From Bin25 sp026709415 (GTDB lineage: Bacteria; Bacteroidota; Bacteroidia; Flavobacteriales; Flavobacteriaceae), in contig OZ241330.1 in assembly GCA_965200045.1 (NCBI GenBank), positions 186,001 through 250,000 of the forward strand: a stretch of 64,000 nt of DNA, in the 5' to 3' direction. Position numbers and translations under genes: made by a program. This document shows positions 16,689 through 25,222 of the stretch, one piece after another; within the stretch, counting starts at the first letter, position 1, and each line of letters starts with the position of its first letter. The notes under the pieces were generated by a model. That model made no database searches. It had not been told where the DNA came from and worked only from the letters and a program-made list of their open reading frames with translations.

Positions 16689-16985
16689 GTGGCTTATTTT
16701 ATTAGTGGACCTGAGATTGTTTTTATCTTTTTTATCTTTTTGCTGATTTTTGGAGCCGATAAAATTCCAGGATTGGCAAGAACCCTAGCCAAAGGGATGA
16801 CACAAGTGCGTCAAGCAACCAACGAGATTAAAACAGAATTACAAAAATCGGTAGACGATAATATTGAAAATCCGACGAAGTCCGTCACAAAAGGCATCAA
16901 AGAAGAGGTGGGGAAAATTTCTAAAGAGTTTAAAGATATCGAAGATTCGGTCAAGCGAGATCTCACAAAACATAACTCAAGCTAA
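16689..16985 (+). CDS. tatA: twin-arginine translocase subunit TatA/TatE
   Basis: Pore-forming subunit of the Tat system, which exports folded proteins. The 98-residue protein has one N-terminal membrane helix (about residues 5-20, GPEIVFIFFIFLLIFG), the conserved hinge FGADKIPGLART, an amphipathic helix and a charged, Lys/Glu-rich tail. The start is GTG at 16689. Its last 23 bases overlap the 3' end of the convergent O-methyltransferase gene. A Tat-type signal (RRSFISKS) occurs on the GH109-like protein at 43 kb, so a substrate exists within this window. tatC is not in the window. Confidence 0.9.
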   Translation: MAYFISGPEIVFIFFIFLLIFGADKIPGLARTLAKGMTQVRQATNEIKTELQKSVDDNIENPTKSVTKGIKEEVGKISKEFKDIEDSVKRDLTKHNSS

Positions 16986-17595
16986 GACCATCTCGAAAAG
17001 GTAATAAGACAGTTTGAACTTTGTGGTGATTGGCCAGGTGTTGATTATACTCTGCGATGGCTTGAGTGTCCGCATCATTTGGATCTAAAACTTTTCCACT
17101 CCATAGGGTGTTATCTGATATAATCAATCCCTTTTGATTCATTTTATCAACCAATAAATCAAAATAACCCTTATAGCTTTTTTTATCGGCATCAATAAAA
17201 GCTAAGTCTATTTTGCTTGATATTGTTGGTATGATCTCTAGAGCGTCTCCCAAGTATGATTTTATTTGATGCTTATAGGGTGAATTTTTAAAATAGTTGT
17301 TTTGAACATCGACTAGTTCTTCATTGATATCAATGGTATGAATTACCCCATTGGAGGTTAATCCTTCAGCCAAACACAAAGTAGAAAACCCAGTAAAGGT
17401 CCCTACTTCTACTATTTGTTCGGGTTTTATTAGCTGCGACAGTAAGCTCAAAACTCTTCCTTGCAGGGAACCACTGACCATCTCTGGATTTTTCATCTTT
17501 TGGAAGGTTTCCAATTCGATTTTCTGCAATAATGAAGATTGCTCATGACTAGATTTTACAGCATATTCTAATAAACTTTCATTTGGGAAATGCAT
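16963..17595 (-). CDS. class I SAM-dependent O-methyltransferase, COMT-like
   Basis: Predicted transfer of a methyl group from S-adenosylmethionine to a hydroxyl of a small, probably aromatic, substrate. The 210-residue length fits the Methyltransf_3 (catechol/caffeoyl-CoA) family. The SAM-binding motif is IVEVGTFTGFSTLCLAEGL, followed by acidic GVIHTIDINEE, and the metal-binding region LAFIDADKKSYKGYFD with IISDNTLWSG. It converges on tatA with a 23-base overlap. The substrate cannot be told from sequence. Confidence 0.88.
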   Translation of the reverse strand: MHFPNESLLEYAVKSSHEQSSLLQKIELETFQKMKNPEMVSGSLQGRVLSLLSQLIKPEQIVEVGTFTGFSTLCLAEGLTSNGVIHTIDINEELVDVQNNYFKNSPYKHQIKSYLGDALEIIPTISSKIDLAFIDADKKSYKGYFDLLVDKMNQKGLIISDNTLWSGKVLDPNDADTQAIAEYNQHLANHHKVQTVLLPFRDGLSLSYVL

Positions 17596-17622
17596 GATAC
17601 CTAAGGCTTTTTTTAAATGAGA

Positions 17623-18034
17623 ATGACAGACAAAAATATCAAAATCTATTCAGGCGATAAAAAAATCCGTGCCCTGCAAGAAGAAAAGGTTATTCGTCAA
17701 ACGATGAGCGATAGGGGAAAACGGAGTATTTTCATGGGCGTAAAAAAGAGTTGTCCACTTTCAAAGAGCCTGTAAGAAAAGCTGAGGGGAAAAAATCAGA
17801 AATCACTTTTTCAGTTCAAGGAGCGCCAGGTGTTAGAAAAATGCTTTTTTGAAAGAATGTAAAAAAATAAACAAAGAAAATTGGGATGTTGCATGGGGGA
17901 GTCCTGATATTTTTTGGGATATCAAGGTATTGCACCGAACATAAACATTCGGGGGCAAAATTCAAGTTTCAAAAGCCTTTGCACAATTGGGAATTGCCAT
18001 GCACAACTCGCCAGTGCGACATCGGTTTGTTTAG
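17623..18034 (+). pseudogene. decayed coding remnant
   Basis: After an ATG at 17623 a frame of 51 codons (GDKKIRALQEEKVIRQTMSD) ends at 17775. Later pieces in shifted frames still read as protein: KSEITFSVQGAPGVRKMLF, NWDVAWGSPDIFWDIKVL and VSKAFAQLGIAMHNSPVRHR, each broken by stops or frame changes. The pattern suggests one gene of at least 130 codons damaged by several indels. I do not recognise the family. Together with the following 200 bases this fills the 650-base gap before the next gene. Confidence 0.45.
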
Positions 18035-18180
18035 AAATTAGTTTCTAAAGGAAATTGCTGACTCCCATTCTTGTTTTCGTCTAGAACAAATAGTTTAGGA
18101 TATGGCTACATTTCATAATCTATAGGACCCTTGAATGGCCTTTCGTAACTCTCCCAGCTAAACCATTGATTGTGATTTTT

Positions 18181-18202
18181 TTGTCGCACTAGATAGTTGA
18201 AC
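18181..18202. repeat. 22-bp dispersed repeat, copy 1
   Basis: The core gcactagatagttgaac (18186-18202) recurs exactly at 53917-53933; extended to 22 bases the copies differ at one position. Both lie between genes and beside decayed or accessory DNA. It may be the end of a lost insertion sequence. Confidence 0.6.
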
Positions 18203-18245
18203 TTGTATTACCTTCATCTTCGGTTTTTCAAAAGAACTGATTCTT

Positions 18246-19385
18246 ATGTCGACGAATATGAACTTCCCATGTTTAATCATCCTGTGTTGCTTTCCTTGCT
18301 ATTTCTTGTATTCCCAAATCACAGGAAGCATTGCCACTATCGATGGGAACCCAATACCATATGTGAACATCATCCACTCGAATTTAAAGTATGGAACCGT
18401 TTCTGATGAAGATGGAAACTTCACATTACCCTCAGATGAAGTTCAAATTGGGGATGTTTTGATTTTTTCCCATCTAACCTATTCCGCGGTTGAATTACCA
18501 GCTACTCAACAGAAAATGATGGTTAAAATGTTCCCTGTGGAAGAAAAACTAGAAGCTATTTCGGTGTTTTCAAAACCGACTTCTTACCATGTTCGAAAGA
18601 TTGGCCGGGTTTCATCATCAGGGTCTGGCATGAATTTGTTCAATGGAGAGGGAGCTGAAATGGGAAGGTATTTCAACGTCCCTCGGGAGAAAGTATTTTA
18701 CTTAAGGAATTTGAAATTTAGTTTTGACGATGTGAAACGGGCTCCTTTTCTATTCAGAATCAACTTTTATGAAATAAATCCTGATATCGCCAAAATAAAA
18801 CGTCCCACCACAAGTGCCGGGATTTTCAATTTAAACAAATTCGAAAAAATGGATGATGCTGGCATTTCTCTAGATTCAACAAACTTAAAGCTGAGATTTT
18901 TCACTTTTCGTTTAAAAATCGAAATAGACGACCAAATGAGTCTTACTCCAGTGAATCAAAATGAGATATTACTTGAAGTGACTGAAGATGGGCAATACGA
19001 TGTGAATTTGCGTAACGAGATGGTTTATATGGACAATGATTTTATCGCAACCATTGAATTACTTGATTTCGAAAAAAAGTCTTCGTATCAGCAGCATTCA
19101 TCCAATGAGGAATTATTGGGATTTAAACAAGAAGCCAAACAGGAATCAACATCTGACGATGCTTCGATGAGAACAAGGGGTTCTGTCGATATTGAAACTC
19201 AAGAAAATAAGGAAGATTTATCTTCTGAAAAAGAACATCCAAGCATTGGTATTGGGTTAAACATGTATGCATCCCCAATCTATTTTCGAGCTCATAAAAA
19301 GCAGAGATGGGCAAAATTGAAAATGCCTTTGGGACATACTATCGCGATGGAATTAACAGTCCATCAATTTGACCGCCCTAAATAA
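18246..19385 (+). CDS. secreted protein with carboxypeptidase-like regulatory domain
   Basis: A 379-residue exported protein. The signal peptide is about residues 5-23 (NFPCLIILCCFPCYFLYSQ); ATG 18258 is an alternative start. Residues 24-110 form a carboxypeptidase-regulatory-like domain with GTVSDEDGNFTLPSDEVQIG. The middle part continues with predicted beta strands (FRINFYEINPDI), and a Ser/Glu/Gln-rich segment near residues 280-335 breaks it. Its architecture resembles that of the 12.1-kb gene, but the two are not clearly duplicates. It precedes the SSS transporter, which has its own upstream region. Function is unknown. Confidence 0.72.
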   Translation: MSTNMNFPCLIILCCFPCYFLYSQITGSIATIDGNPIPYVNIIHSNLKYGTVSDEDGNFTLPSDEVQIGDVLIFSHLTYSAVELPATQQKMMVKMFPVEEKLEAISVFSKPTSYHVRKIGRVSSSGSGMNLFNGEGAEMGRYFNVPREKVFYLRNLKFSFDDVKRAPFLFRINFYEINPDIAKIKRPTTSAGIFNLNKFEKMDDAGISLDSTNLKLRFFTFRLKIEIDDQMSLTPVNQNEILLEVTEDGQYDVNLRNEMVYMDNDFIATIELLDFEKKSSYQQHSSNEELLGFKQEAKQESTSDDASMRTRGSVDIETQENKEDLSSEKEHPSIGIGLNMYASPIYFRAHKKQRWAKLKMPLGHTIAMELTVHQFDRPK

Positions 19386-19538
19386 AGTTGTCACTCCAAA
19401 CTCTTTCTCAAGTCAAGGCTATATCTTCAATATGAGAGTAGAAGCTAATGCGGTTTCTGTTTTTAATTTTTTATAATTCAGACCATTTTGATTTAGGTTT
19501 GAAAGTTCTTCTTATTTTGCCTTTGTAAATCAATCACT

Positions 19539-21332
19539 ATGCAACTAGAAACTATCGATTGGATCATCGTCATTCTATTTTTTGTTATCTCATTAGCCAT
19601 TGGTATTTATTCTTCAAAAACGGCTAGTAAAAATCTCAGTGAATTTTTCTTATCCGGTAGAAATATGCCATGGTGGTTATTAGGCATTTCGATGGTGGCC
19701 ACTACTTTTTCTTCTGACACACCGAATCTAGTGACCGATATCGTCCGAAAAAATGGGGTGGCAGGAAATTGGGTATGGTGGGCTTTTCTCTTAACTGGAA
19801 TGCTGACTGTTTTTCTATATGCCAGACTTTGGAGAAGATCCAAAGTATTAACCGATTTGGAGTTTTATGAAATACGTTATGGCGGAAAAGGAGCTGCGTT
19901 TTTGAGAGGATTCAGAGCACTCTACTTGGGATTTTTGTTCAATATCATGGTCATGGCAACGGTTTGTTTAGCGGCGATTAAAATTGGTGCTGTACTGTTA
20001 GGGCTTAGTTCCTTTGAAACGCTTTTTATCGCCTCATTAATTACCGTCGTCTATAGCTCATTGGGGGGATTAAAAGGAGTGATCATCACCGATTTTTTTC
20101 AATTTTTATTGGCCATGGGGGCCACTATCGCTGCAGCAATATTCATCTTAAATCTCCCCCAAATCGGCGGTTTAACCAATTTATTGAATCATAGTGAAAT
20201 CACCCCAAAACTCTCTTTAATTCCGCCTTCTAACTCAGAAATCTTTATTACCATCTTTCTCATACCGATTGCAGTCCAATGGTGGAGTGTCTGGTACCCC
20301 GGTGCCGAACCTGGGGGTGGTGGGTATATTTCTCAACGAATGCTATCGGCTAAAGATGAAAAAAATGCGGTCTGGGCCACTCTTTTATTCAACTTCATGC
20401 ACTATGCCATTAGACCATGGCCATGGATTTTAATTGCTTTAGCCTCTATCATTGTCTTTCCGAATCTAGAAAGTTTACAACAAGCTTTTCCAACGGTAGA
20501 TCCTAGTGTTGTCGATGATGACTTGGCCTATCCGGCCATGCTTAGTTATCTGCCCACAGGGCTCCTTGGCTTGATGGTCGCTAGTTTAGTCGCTGCATTT
20601 ATGTCTACGATTTCATCCCATTTAAATTGGGGGTCATCATACATTGTTAATGATTTTTACAAACGGTTTATCGATCCAAAAGCTAGTGAAAAAAAATTAG
20701 TGCTTTATAGCCGCATTTCTACGGTTTTATTGATGGTGCTATCAGGCGCTCTGGCATTGGCATTGAGTAATGCCTTACAAGCATTTCAAATTTTACTTCA
20801 AATTGGGGCTGGAACAGGATTATTGTTTATTCTTCGATGGTTTTGGTATCGAATCAATATCTATAGTGAACTAACGGCCATGGTGGTTAGTTTTTTGGTG
20901 GCCGTTTATTTTCAGATTATTCACACTCGATTGGGTTTTAAAGAAGTTGAATCGGTGACCCAATTATTACTCGGCGTGGGAATCACCACTGTTTTTTGGG
21001 TCGTTGTCACTTTATTAACAAAACCCGAAAAAGACGAAACTTTGTTTAAGTTCTATCATTTGATTCAACCAGCGGGAAGAGGTTGGCGAAAAATCAAGCA
21101 AAAAGCACATTTAAAGGGAGTCCAACTGAAATCAACGGCTCATCAATGGGACATTACCCATGGCATCATTTGCATGTTGTTGGGTTCGGTTGCCATCTAT
21201 AGCATTCTTTTTGGCACGGGCTTTTTGCTTTACAATGAACAACTCCCATTTTTAATCACGTTGGTCACGGCCATAGTTTTTTTGGTTTTATTGTTTTGGG
21301 TATGGAAAAAATTCAAATCTGGGGTTCATTAA
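19539..21332 (+). CDS. sodium:solute symporter family transporter
   Basis: A 597-residue inner-membrane protein with about thirteen hydrophobic segments, in the SSS family that uses the sodium gradient to import sugars, amino acids or other small solutes. Near the N-terminus SEFFLSGRNMPWWLLGISM is the familiar family opening, followed by SDTPNLVTDIVR; SSLGGLKGVIITDFFQ marks the middle region. It stands 40 bases before two GH16 genes, so uptake of glucose or short beta-glucan products is a reasonable inference. Substrate is not proved by sequence. Confidence 0.88.
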   Translation: MQLETIDWIIVILFFVISLAIGIYSSKTASKNLSEFFLSGRNMPWWLLGISMVATTFSSDTPNLVTDIVRKNGVAGNWVWWAFLLTGMLTVFLYARLWRRSKVLTDLEFYEIRYGGKGAAFLRGFRALYLGFLFNIMVMATVCLAAIKIGAVLLGLSSFETLFIASLITVVYSSLGGLKGVIITDFFQFLLAMGATIAAAIFILNLPQIGGLTNLLNHSEITPKLSLIPPSNSEIFITIFLIPIAVQWWSVWYPGAEPGGGGYISQRMLSAKDEKNAVWATLLFNFMHYAIRPWPWILIALASIIVFPNLESLQQAFPTVDPSVVDDDLAYPAMLSYLPTGLLGLMVASLVAAFMSTISSHLNWGSSYIVNDFYKRFIDPKASEKKLVLYSRISTVLLMVLSGALALALSNALQAFQILLQIGAGTGLLFILRWFWYRINIYSELTAMVVSFLVAVYFQIIHTRLGFKEVESVTQLLLGVGITTVFWVVVTLLTKPEKDETLFKFYHLIQPAGRGWRKIKQKAHLKGVQLKSTAHQWDITHGIICMLLGSVAIYSILFGTGFLLYNEQLPFLITLVTAIVFLVLLFWVWKKFKSGVH

Positions 21333-21446
21333 AGATGATCGATTGATTTTGTTTTTCATATTCTACAGTGGATGAACACCAATAGAAACGGATTTATTCA
21401 ACTTTTCAAATCTAGTATTTTCGCCCCTGTGGTTTATCCGCGACTC

Positions 21447-22295
21447 ATGGTTCCATCCAAATCGCAATACATTGTACTGGTCGGCCTGACCACGCTGTTG
21501 GTTTTTACGAGTTGTTCTGGCGGTGGTTTTGACCCGCCTCCTAAATCCCCTTCCAATGCAGATCCTAATCCTGTTGATCCTCCATCTTCCAATAACACTG
21601 ATCCCAAGTTGATATGGGAAGATAATTTTGATGGGGAGGCATTAAATAATCAAAATTGGACTTTTGATGTCGGTCGAGGTGGTTGGGGAAACGAGGAACT
21701 CCAAAATTACACCAGAGGCAACCACACTGTTGAAAAGGGAATGCTCACCATTGAAGCGAAAAGTAGTGGTCCTAATAGTTATTCTTCCTCTCGCATCAAA
21801 ACGCAAGGCCTTCAAGAATTTCAATATGGTCGGATTGAAGCCCGCATTCAATTACCTGAAGGACAGGGATTATGGCCTGCTTTTTGGCTATTGGGAGCTG
21901 ATATAGAAGACGTCGGATGGCCAGCCTGCGGAGAAATTGATATTATGGAATACGTTGGAAGAGAACCTGGGATTTTCCAAAATGCGATTCATACCCCAAG
22001 CGGTCACGCCGGGGAAGCCAGTTCCAAGCGCACCCGTGTTGAAGATTTAGAAGGCAAATTTCATGTGTATTCCGTTAATTGGACAGCTCAAGCCATCGAA
22101 TTTTATTTTAACGATCGCTTAACCTACCAACATTCGCCTTCTCTAAAGAATAATGAAACTTATCCCTTCAATAAACCCATGTTCATTCTATTAAACGTTG
22201 CCATTGGGGGAACTTTTGGCGGGCCCGTGGGAGACAATGTTGTTTTCCCACAAAAAATGATTGTGGATTATGTCCGAGTTTATGAGCCCGATTAG
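21447..22295 (+). CDS. GH16 family beta-glucanase (laminarinase-type) lipoprotein
   Basis: Predicted surface enzyme cutting beta-1,3- or mixed beta-glucans such as laminarin. The open frame starts at 21372, but the ATG at 21447 gives a clean lipoprotein signal (VLVGLTTLLVFTSC-SGGG) and is preferred. A Pro/Asn-rich linker leads to a GH16 domain: LIWEDNFDGEALNNQNWTFD, then RIEARIQLPEGQGLWPAFWL and the catalytic GEIDIMEYVG, with nucleophile and acid/base glutamates. The C-terminus DYVRVYEPD is the usual domain end. Its GH16 domain is closely similar to that of the next gene, 8 bases downstream, so they arose by duplication. Confidence 0.92.
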   Translation: MVPSKSQYIVLVGLTTLLVFTSCSGGGFDPPPKSPSNADPNPVDPPSSNNTDPKLIWEDNFDGEALNNQNWTFDVGRGGWGNEELQNYTRGNHTVEKGMLTIEAKSSGPNSYSSSRIKTQGLQEFQYGRIEARIQLPEGQGLWPAFWLLGADIEDVGWPACGEIDIMEYVGREPGIFQNAIHTPSGHAGEASSKRTRVEDLEGKFHVYSVNWTAQAIEFYFNDRLTYQHSPSLKNNETYPFNKPMFILLNVAIGGTFGGPVGDNVVFPQKMIVDYVRVYEPD

Positions 22296-22303
22296 ATAAA
22301 GTG

Positions 22304-24238
22304 ATGACTCAAAAGGTATTGGTGAATTTTACTTTTGGATTGTTAATGGGAGTCCCATTGTTTGGGTCTTCCCCTCTCTTGAGTGAATTACCTCATGACC
22401 TGAATCAAAATGCATTTGATGTTCTAGTTGAAAAACCGTTCTTTCCTTGTGAATTTGAAGAGATCCCTCTTGATTTAAACCAACAGGCCATCGATTTTGA
22501 ATGTCGTGGTAATCCATTTTTAACTGAAGATCTCGTTGGTGAATCCATAGGAAAGGGCAGTTGGGGTCGATTTGGAAGAAAAGATCATTCGCCCTCCAAT
22601 TATATTCATGTGGCCTATGCGAAAAATCCCAACATATCTGAAATCAATCATTCCTCAACTGTTTTATCGATTACCGAAGAACCCCATGTGGAGTCATGGG
22701 CTGGATTCTTTTTTGATTTAGAATCGAAAATTGAATTCCCCAAGGATATGAATGCGATATCTCTGGATGTGTTTTCCCAAAAACCAGGACAAAAAGTACT
22801 ATTGAAATTAGAAGATAGTACCAATGGTGGCATTTTTTCAGAATCTCAAGTAGTCACGACAGAAACTAATTCTTGGGAAAAGTTAATTCATCATTTTCCG
22901 CCATCGGATACCCAACGTTTTGATCGCATGACGCTCATCATGGATCTTGGAAATATCAATCAAACCCAAACCACATACTACATTGACAATATTGAATACT
23001 CTACCCCCAATAACATCTCTGACCTTCCGAAAACCCAACCCCCAACGCCCCAAAATTCAACAGCAAACGTTTTCTCTGTTTTTGGTGATTCGTATCCTCC
23101 CCTTGCTCAGGTGGATCTGTATCCCAATTGGGGGCAACAAACCTCGTCTTCCATCGTCAAAGATTCTCTAGAAAACTCGCTGTTAAAATATTCTAAATTA
23201 AACTACCAAGGCATTGAATTTGCCCCAATCGAAAATGGATTGGATGTATCTCAAATGACCCATCTTCATATCGATTATTATGTGGTTTCGGCCGTTAATT
23301 TGCAGTTATCCTTGATTTCGACTCATCCAACAGTGGAAGTTTCTTATCCATTACCAACCCACCAAAAAGAGAGATGGATTAGTATGGATATTCCATTGAA
23401 TAGGTTTTCTAAAACTCCCCATGGCGTTGATTTAACGAAAGTTTTTCAATTGAAAATTGAAGAGCTCCATGATATCCATTCTGGAACCGTCATTTATTTA
23501 GACAACATTTATTTCTATCGAGCTGATAAACTAGAATTGTTATGGTCTGATGAGTTTGAGGACGATGAAATCAATCTCAATGACTGGACTTTTGAATTAG
23601 GAAATGGTTGTCCTCATTTATGTGGGTGGGGCAATCAAGAATTGCAACATTACACAAAAGAAAACCATCGACTGCAAGATGGGGTGCTGATCATTGAAGC
23701 AAAAAAATCTAATCAAAACACCTACACCTCTACCAGAATTAAAACAGAAGGAAAAAGAGAATTTACTTATGGGAGAATAGAAGCTAGAATAAAACTGCCG
23801 CGTGGTGAGGGCGTATGGCCCGCCTTTTGGTTATTGGGAGCTAATATCAAAGAAGTTGGTTGGCCAGCTTGCGGAGAAATCGATATCATGGAATATGTTG
23901 GCAAACAACCTGGGGTTATTCATCATGCCATCCACACCACTAGCAGTTATTTCACGACTCAAAACAAACAATCCCACTTGATTCCAAATGTTGAAGATCA
24001 ATTTCATGTCTATGCCATCCATTGGACGGCCGAGGCCATCGAATTTTATTTTAATGATCAAATGACCTATCGATATGCTCCCGAAAATAAAAATGAAGAA
24101 AATTATCCTTTTGACAACCCCCAGTTTATTCTTTTAAATTTAGCTATCGGTGGAAATTTTGGGGGTCCCGTTGGTGATTTAACCAAATTTCCACAACAAT
24201 ATATGATCGATTATGTCAGAGTTTATGCTCCTCACTAA
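22304..24238 (+). CDS. multidomain GH16 family beta-glucanase
   Basis: A 644-residue exported enzyme. A signal peptide (about 1-20) precedes two beta-sandwich modules resembling carbohydrate-binding domains, each ending in a typical strand: TTYYIDNIEYSTPN near residue 235 and TVIYLDNIYFYRAD near 405. The C-terminal GH16 domain begins LLWSDEFEDDEINLNDWTFE and holds the catalytic GEIDIMEYVG near residue 524. It contains an extra CPHLCGWGNQEL segment. The start is ATG 22304, after an in-frame GTG at 22301. It follows the smaller GH16 gene directly and likely shares its transcript. Laminarin is the best-guess substrate. Confidence 0.9.
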   Translation: MTQKVLVNFTFGLLMGVPLFGSSPLLSELPHDLNQNAFDVLVEKPFFPCEFEEIPLDLNQQAIDFECRGNPFLTEDLVGESIGKGSWGRFGRKDHSPSNYIHVAYAKNPNISEINHSSTVLSITEEPHVESWAGFFFDLESKIEFPKDMNAISLDVFSQKPGQKVLLKLEDSTNGGIFSESQVVTTETNSWEKLIHHFPPSDTQRFDRMTLIMDLGNINQTQTTYYIDNIEYSTPNNISDLPKTQPPTPQNSTANVFSVFGDSYPPLAQVDLYPNWGQQTSSSIVKDSLENSLLKYSKLNYQGIEFAPIENGLDVSQMTHLHIDYYVVSAVNLQLSLISTHPTVEVSYPLPTHQKERWISMDIPLNRFSKTPHGVDLTKVFQLKIEELHDIHSGTVIYLDNIYFYRADKLELLWSDEFEDDEINLNDWTFELGNGCPHLCGWGNQELQHYTKENHRLQDGVLIIEAKKSNQNTYTSTRIKTEGKREFTYGRIEARIKLPRGEGVWPAFWLLGANIKEVGWPACGEIDIMEYVGKQPGVIHHAIHTTSSYFTTQNKQSHLIPNVEDQFHVYAIHWTAEAIEFYFNDQMTYRYAPENKNEENYPFDNPQFILLNLAIGGNFGGPVGDLTKFPQQYMIDYVRVYAPH

Positions 24239-24388
24239 ACCTTTTGATTCCATTGGATTTAGCGGATGGACCTTATCTATCTTCTTCAATAACCGAACTT
24301 CGACTTTTTTAACAGTCCGATGTTTGCAACAAATTGATGCGATAATAGTCTCTTGACTAATTAAAGGAATCTTGCTCTGTTTTAATTT

Positions 24389-24396
24389 TATTTTTG
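24389..24396 (+). promoter_or_regulatory. -7 box upstream of the DUF3108 gene
   Basis: TATTTTTG fits TAnnTTTG and ends 7 bases before the ATG at 24404, so the transcript would have almost no leader. Confidence 0.4.
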
Positions 24397-24403
24397 GCGC
24401 TCC

Positions 24404-25195
24404 ATGAAGCCTATTTTAATTGCATGCATCGCTTTTGTATGTCTTTTGGGAAATGTTTCTTTGGCACAGTTTGAAAATAAATCGCTGGCATTTAAAGATG
24501 GCGAGTGGTTTGAAATGCGCATTCACTTTGGCATCCTTAATACCGCACATGCACGATTTTCATTGAATAAAACTGAATTTGAAGGAAAAGAAGTTTTCCA
24601 TGCCCAAGCATTGGGAAAAACCACTGGACTTTTTCGATGGTTTTATAAAGTTGATGATGATTATCAAACTTTTTTTGATCCAGATTCTGGCTTGCCAAAG
24701 TACTTTATTAGGGATATCTATGAAAACGGATATACCAAAAATGTTCAAGTTCGATTCGATCAACAAAATCATATCGCAATGGTCAATGATCTTGAAAAAG
24801 AGACCACCACAAAATTTTCTACTTTATCCGATGTTCAAGATTTAATTTCTATTTTTTATTATCTGAGAAATGTTCTTCCGAAAAAAAATCTCCGTATTGG
24901 AGAATCTTTCAATTTCAATATGTTTTTTGATGAGGAAAATTATGTGCTAGATTTAAAATACTTAGGCAGGGAAACCATTAAAACCCCTTTTGGAAAAATT
25001 TGGTGTTTGAAATTTCGACCTTCGGTCAAAGTCGGTCGAGTTTTTAAAACAAAAAATAGCTTAACCCTATGGATTTCTGAAGATAACAACCGCATTCCTA
25101 TTCGCCTCCAAGCAAGTCTTTCGATTGGCAATATAAGGGCTGATTTAGAAAAAGTCAGAAATTTAGCTCATCCTTTTAAGATCGTAGTCGATTAA
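24404..25195 (+). CDS. DUF3108 domain protein, exported
   Basis: A 263-residue periplasmic or outer-membrane protein of unknown function. The signal peptide ends near residue 21 (VCLLGNVSLAQ). The mature part opens with FKDGEWFEMRIHFGILNTAHA, the DUF3108 hallmark, and continues with predicted beta strands (IKTPFGKIWCLKFRPSVKVG). In Bacteroidota this gene is regularly followed by an M23 peptidase, as here after 27 bases. A role in the cell envelope is inferred from export and neighbours only. Confidence 0.85.
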   Translation: MKPILIACIAFVCLLGNVSLAQFENKSLAFKDGEWFEMRIHFGILNTAHARFSLNKTEFEGKEVFHAQALGKTTGLFRWFYKVDDDYQTFFDPDSGLPKYFIRDIYENGYTKNVQVRFDQQNHIAMVNDLEKETTTKFSTLSDVQDLISIFYYLRNVLPKKNLRIGESFNFNMFFDEENYVLDLKYLGRETIKTPFGKIWCLKFRPSVKVGRVFKTKNSLTLWISEDNNRIPIRLQASLSIGNIRADLEKVRNLAHPFKIVVD

Positions 25196-25222
25196 TCTTA
25201 TAACTTTGTCATTTAAGTGGTC

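Noticed and set aside
18197..18406. 69-codon plus-strand ORF
   Set aside because: It overlaps the start of the exported protein at 18246 in another frame and encodes no recognisable domain; it is a shadow.
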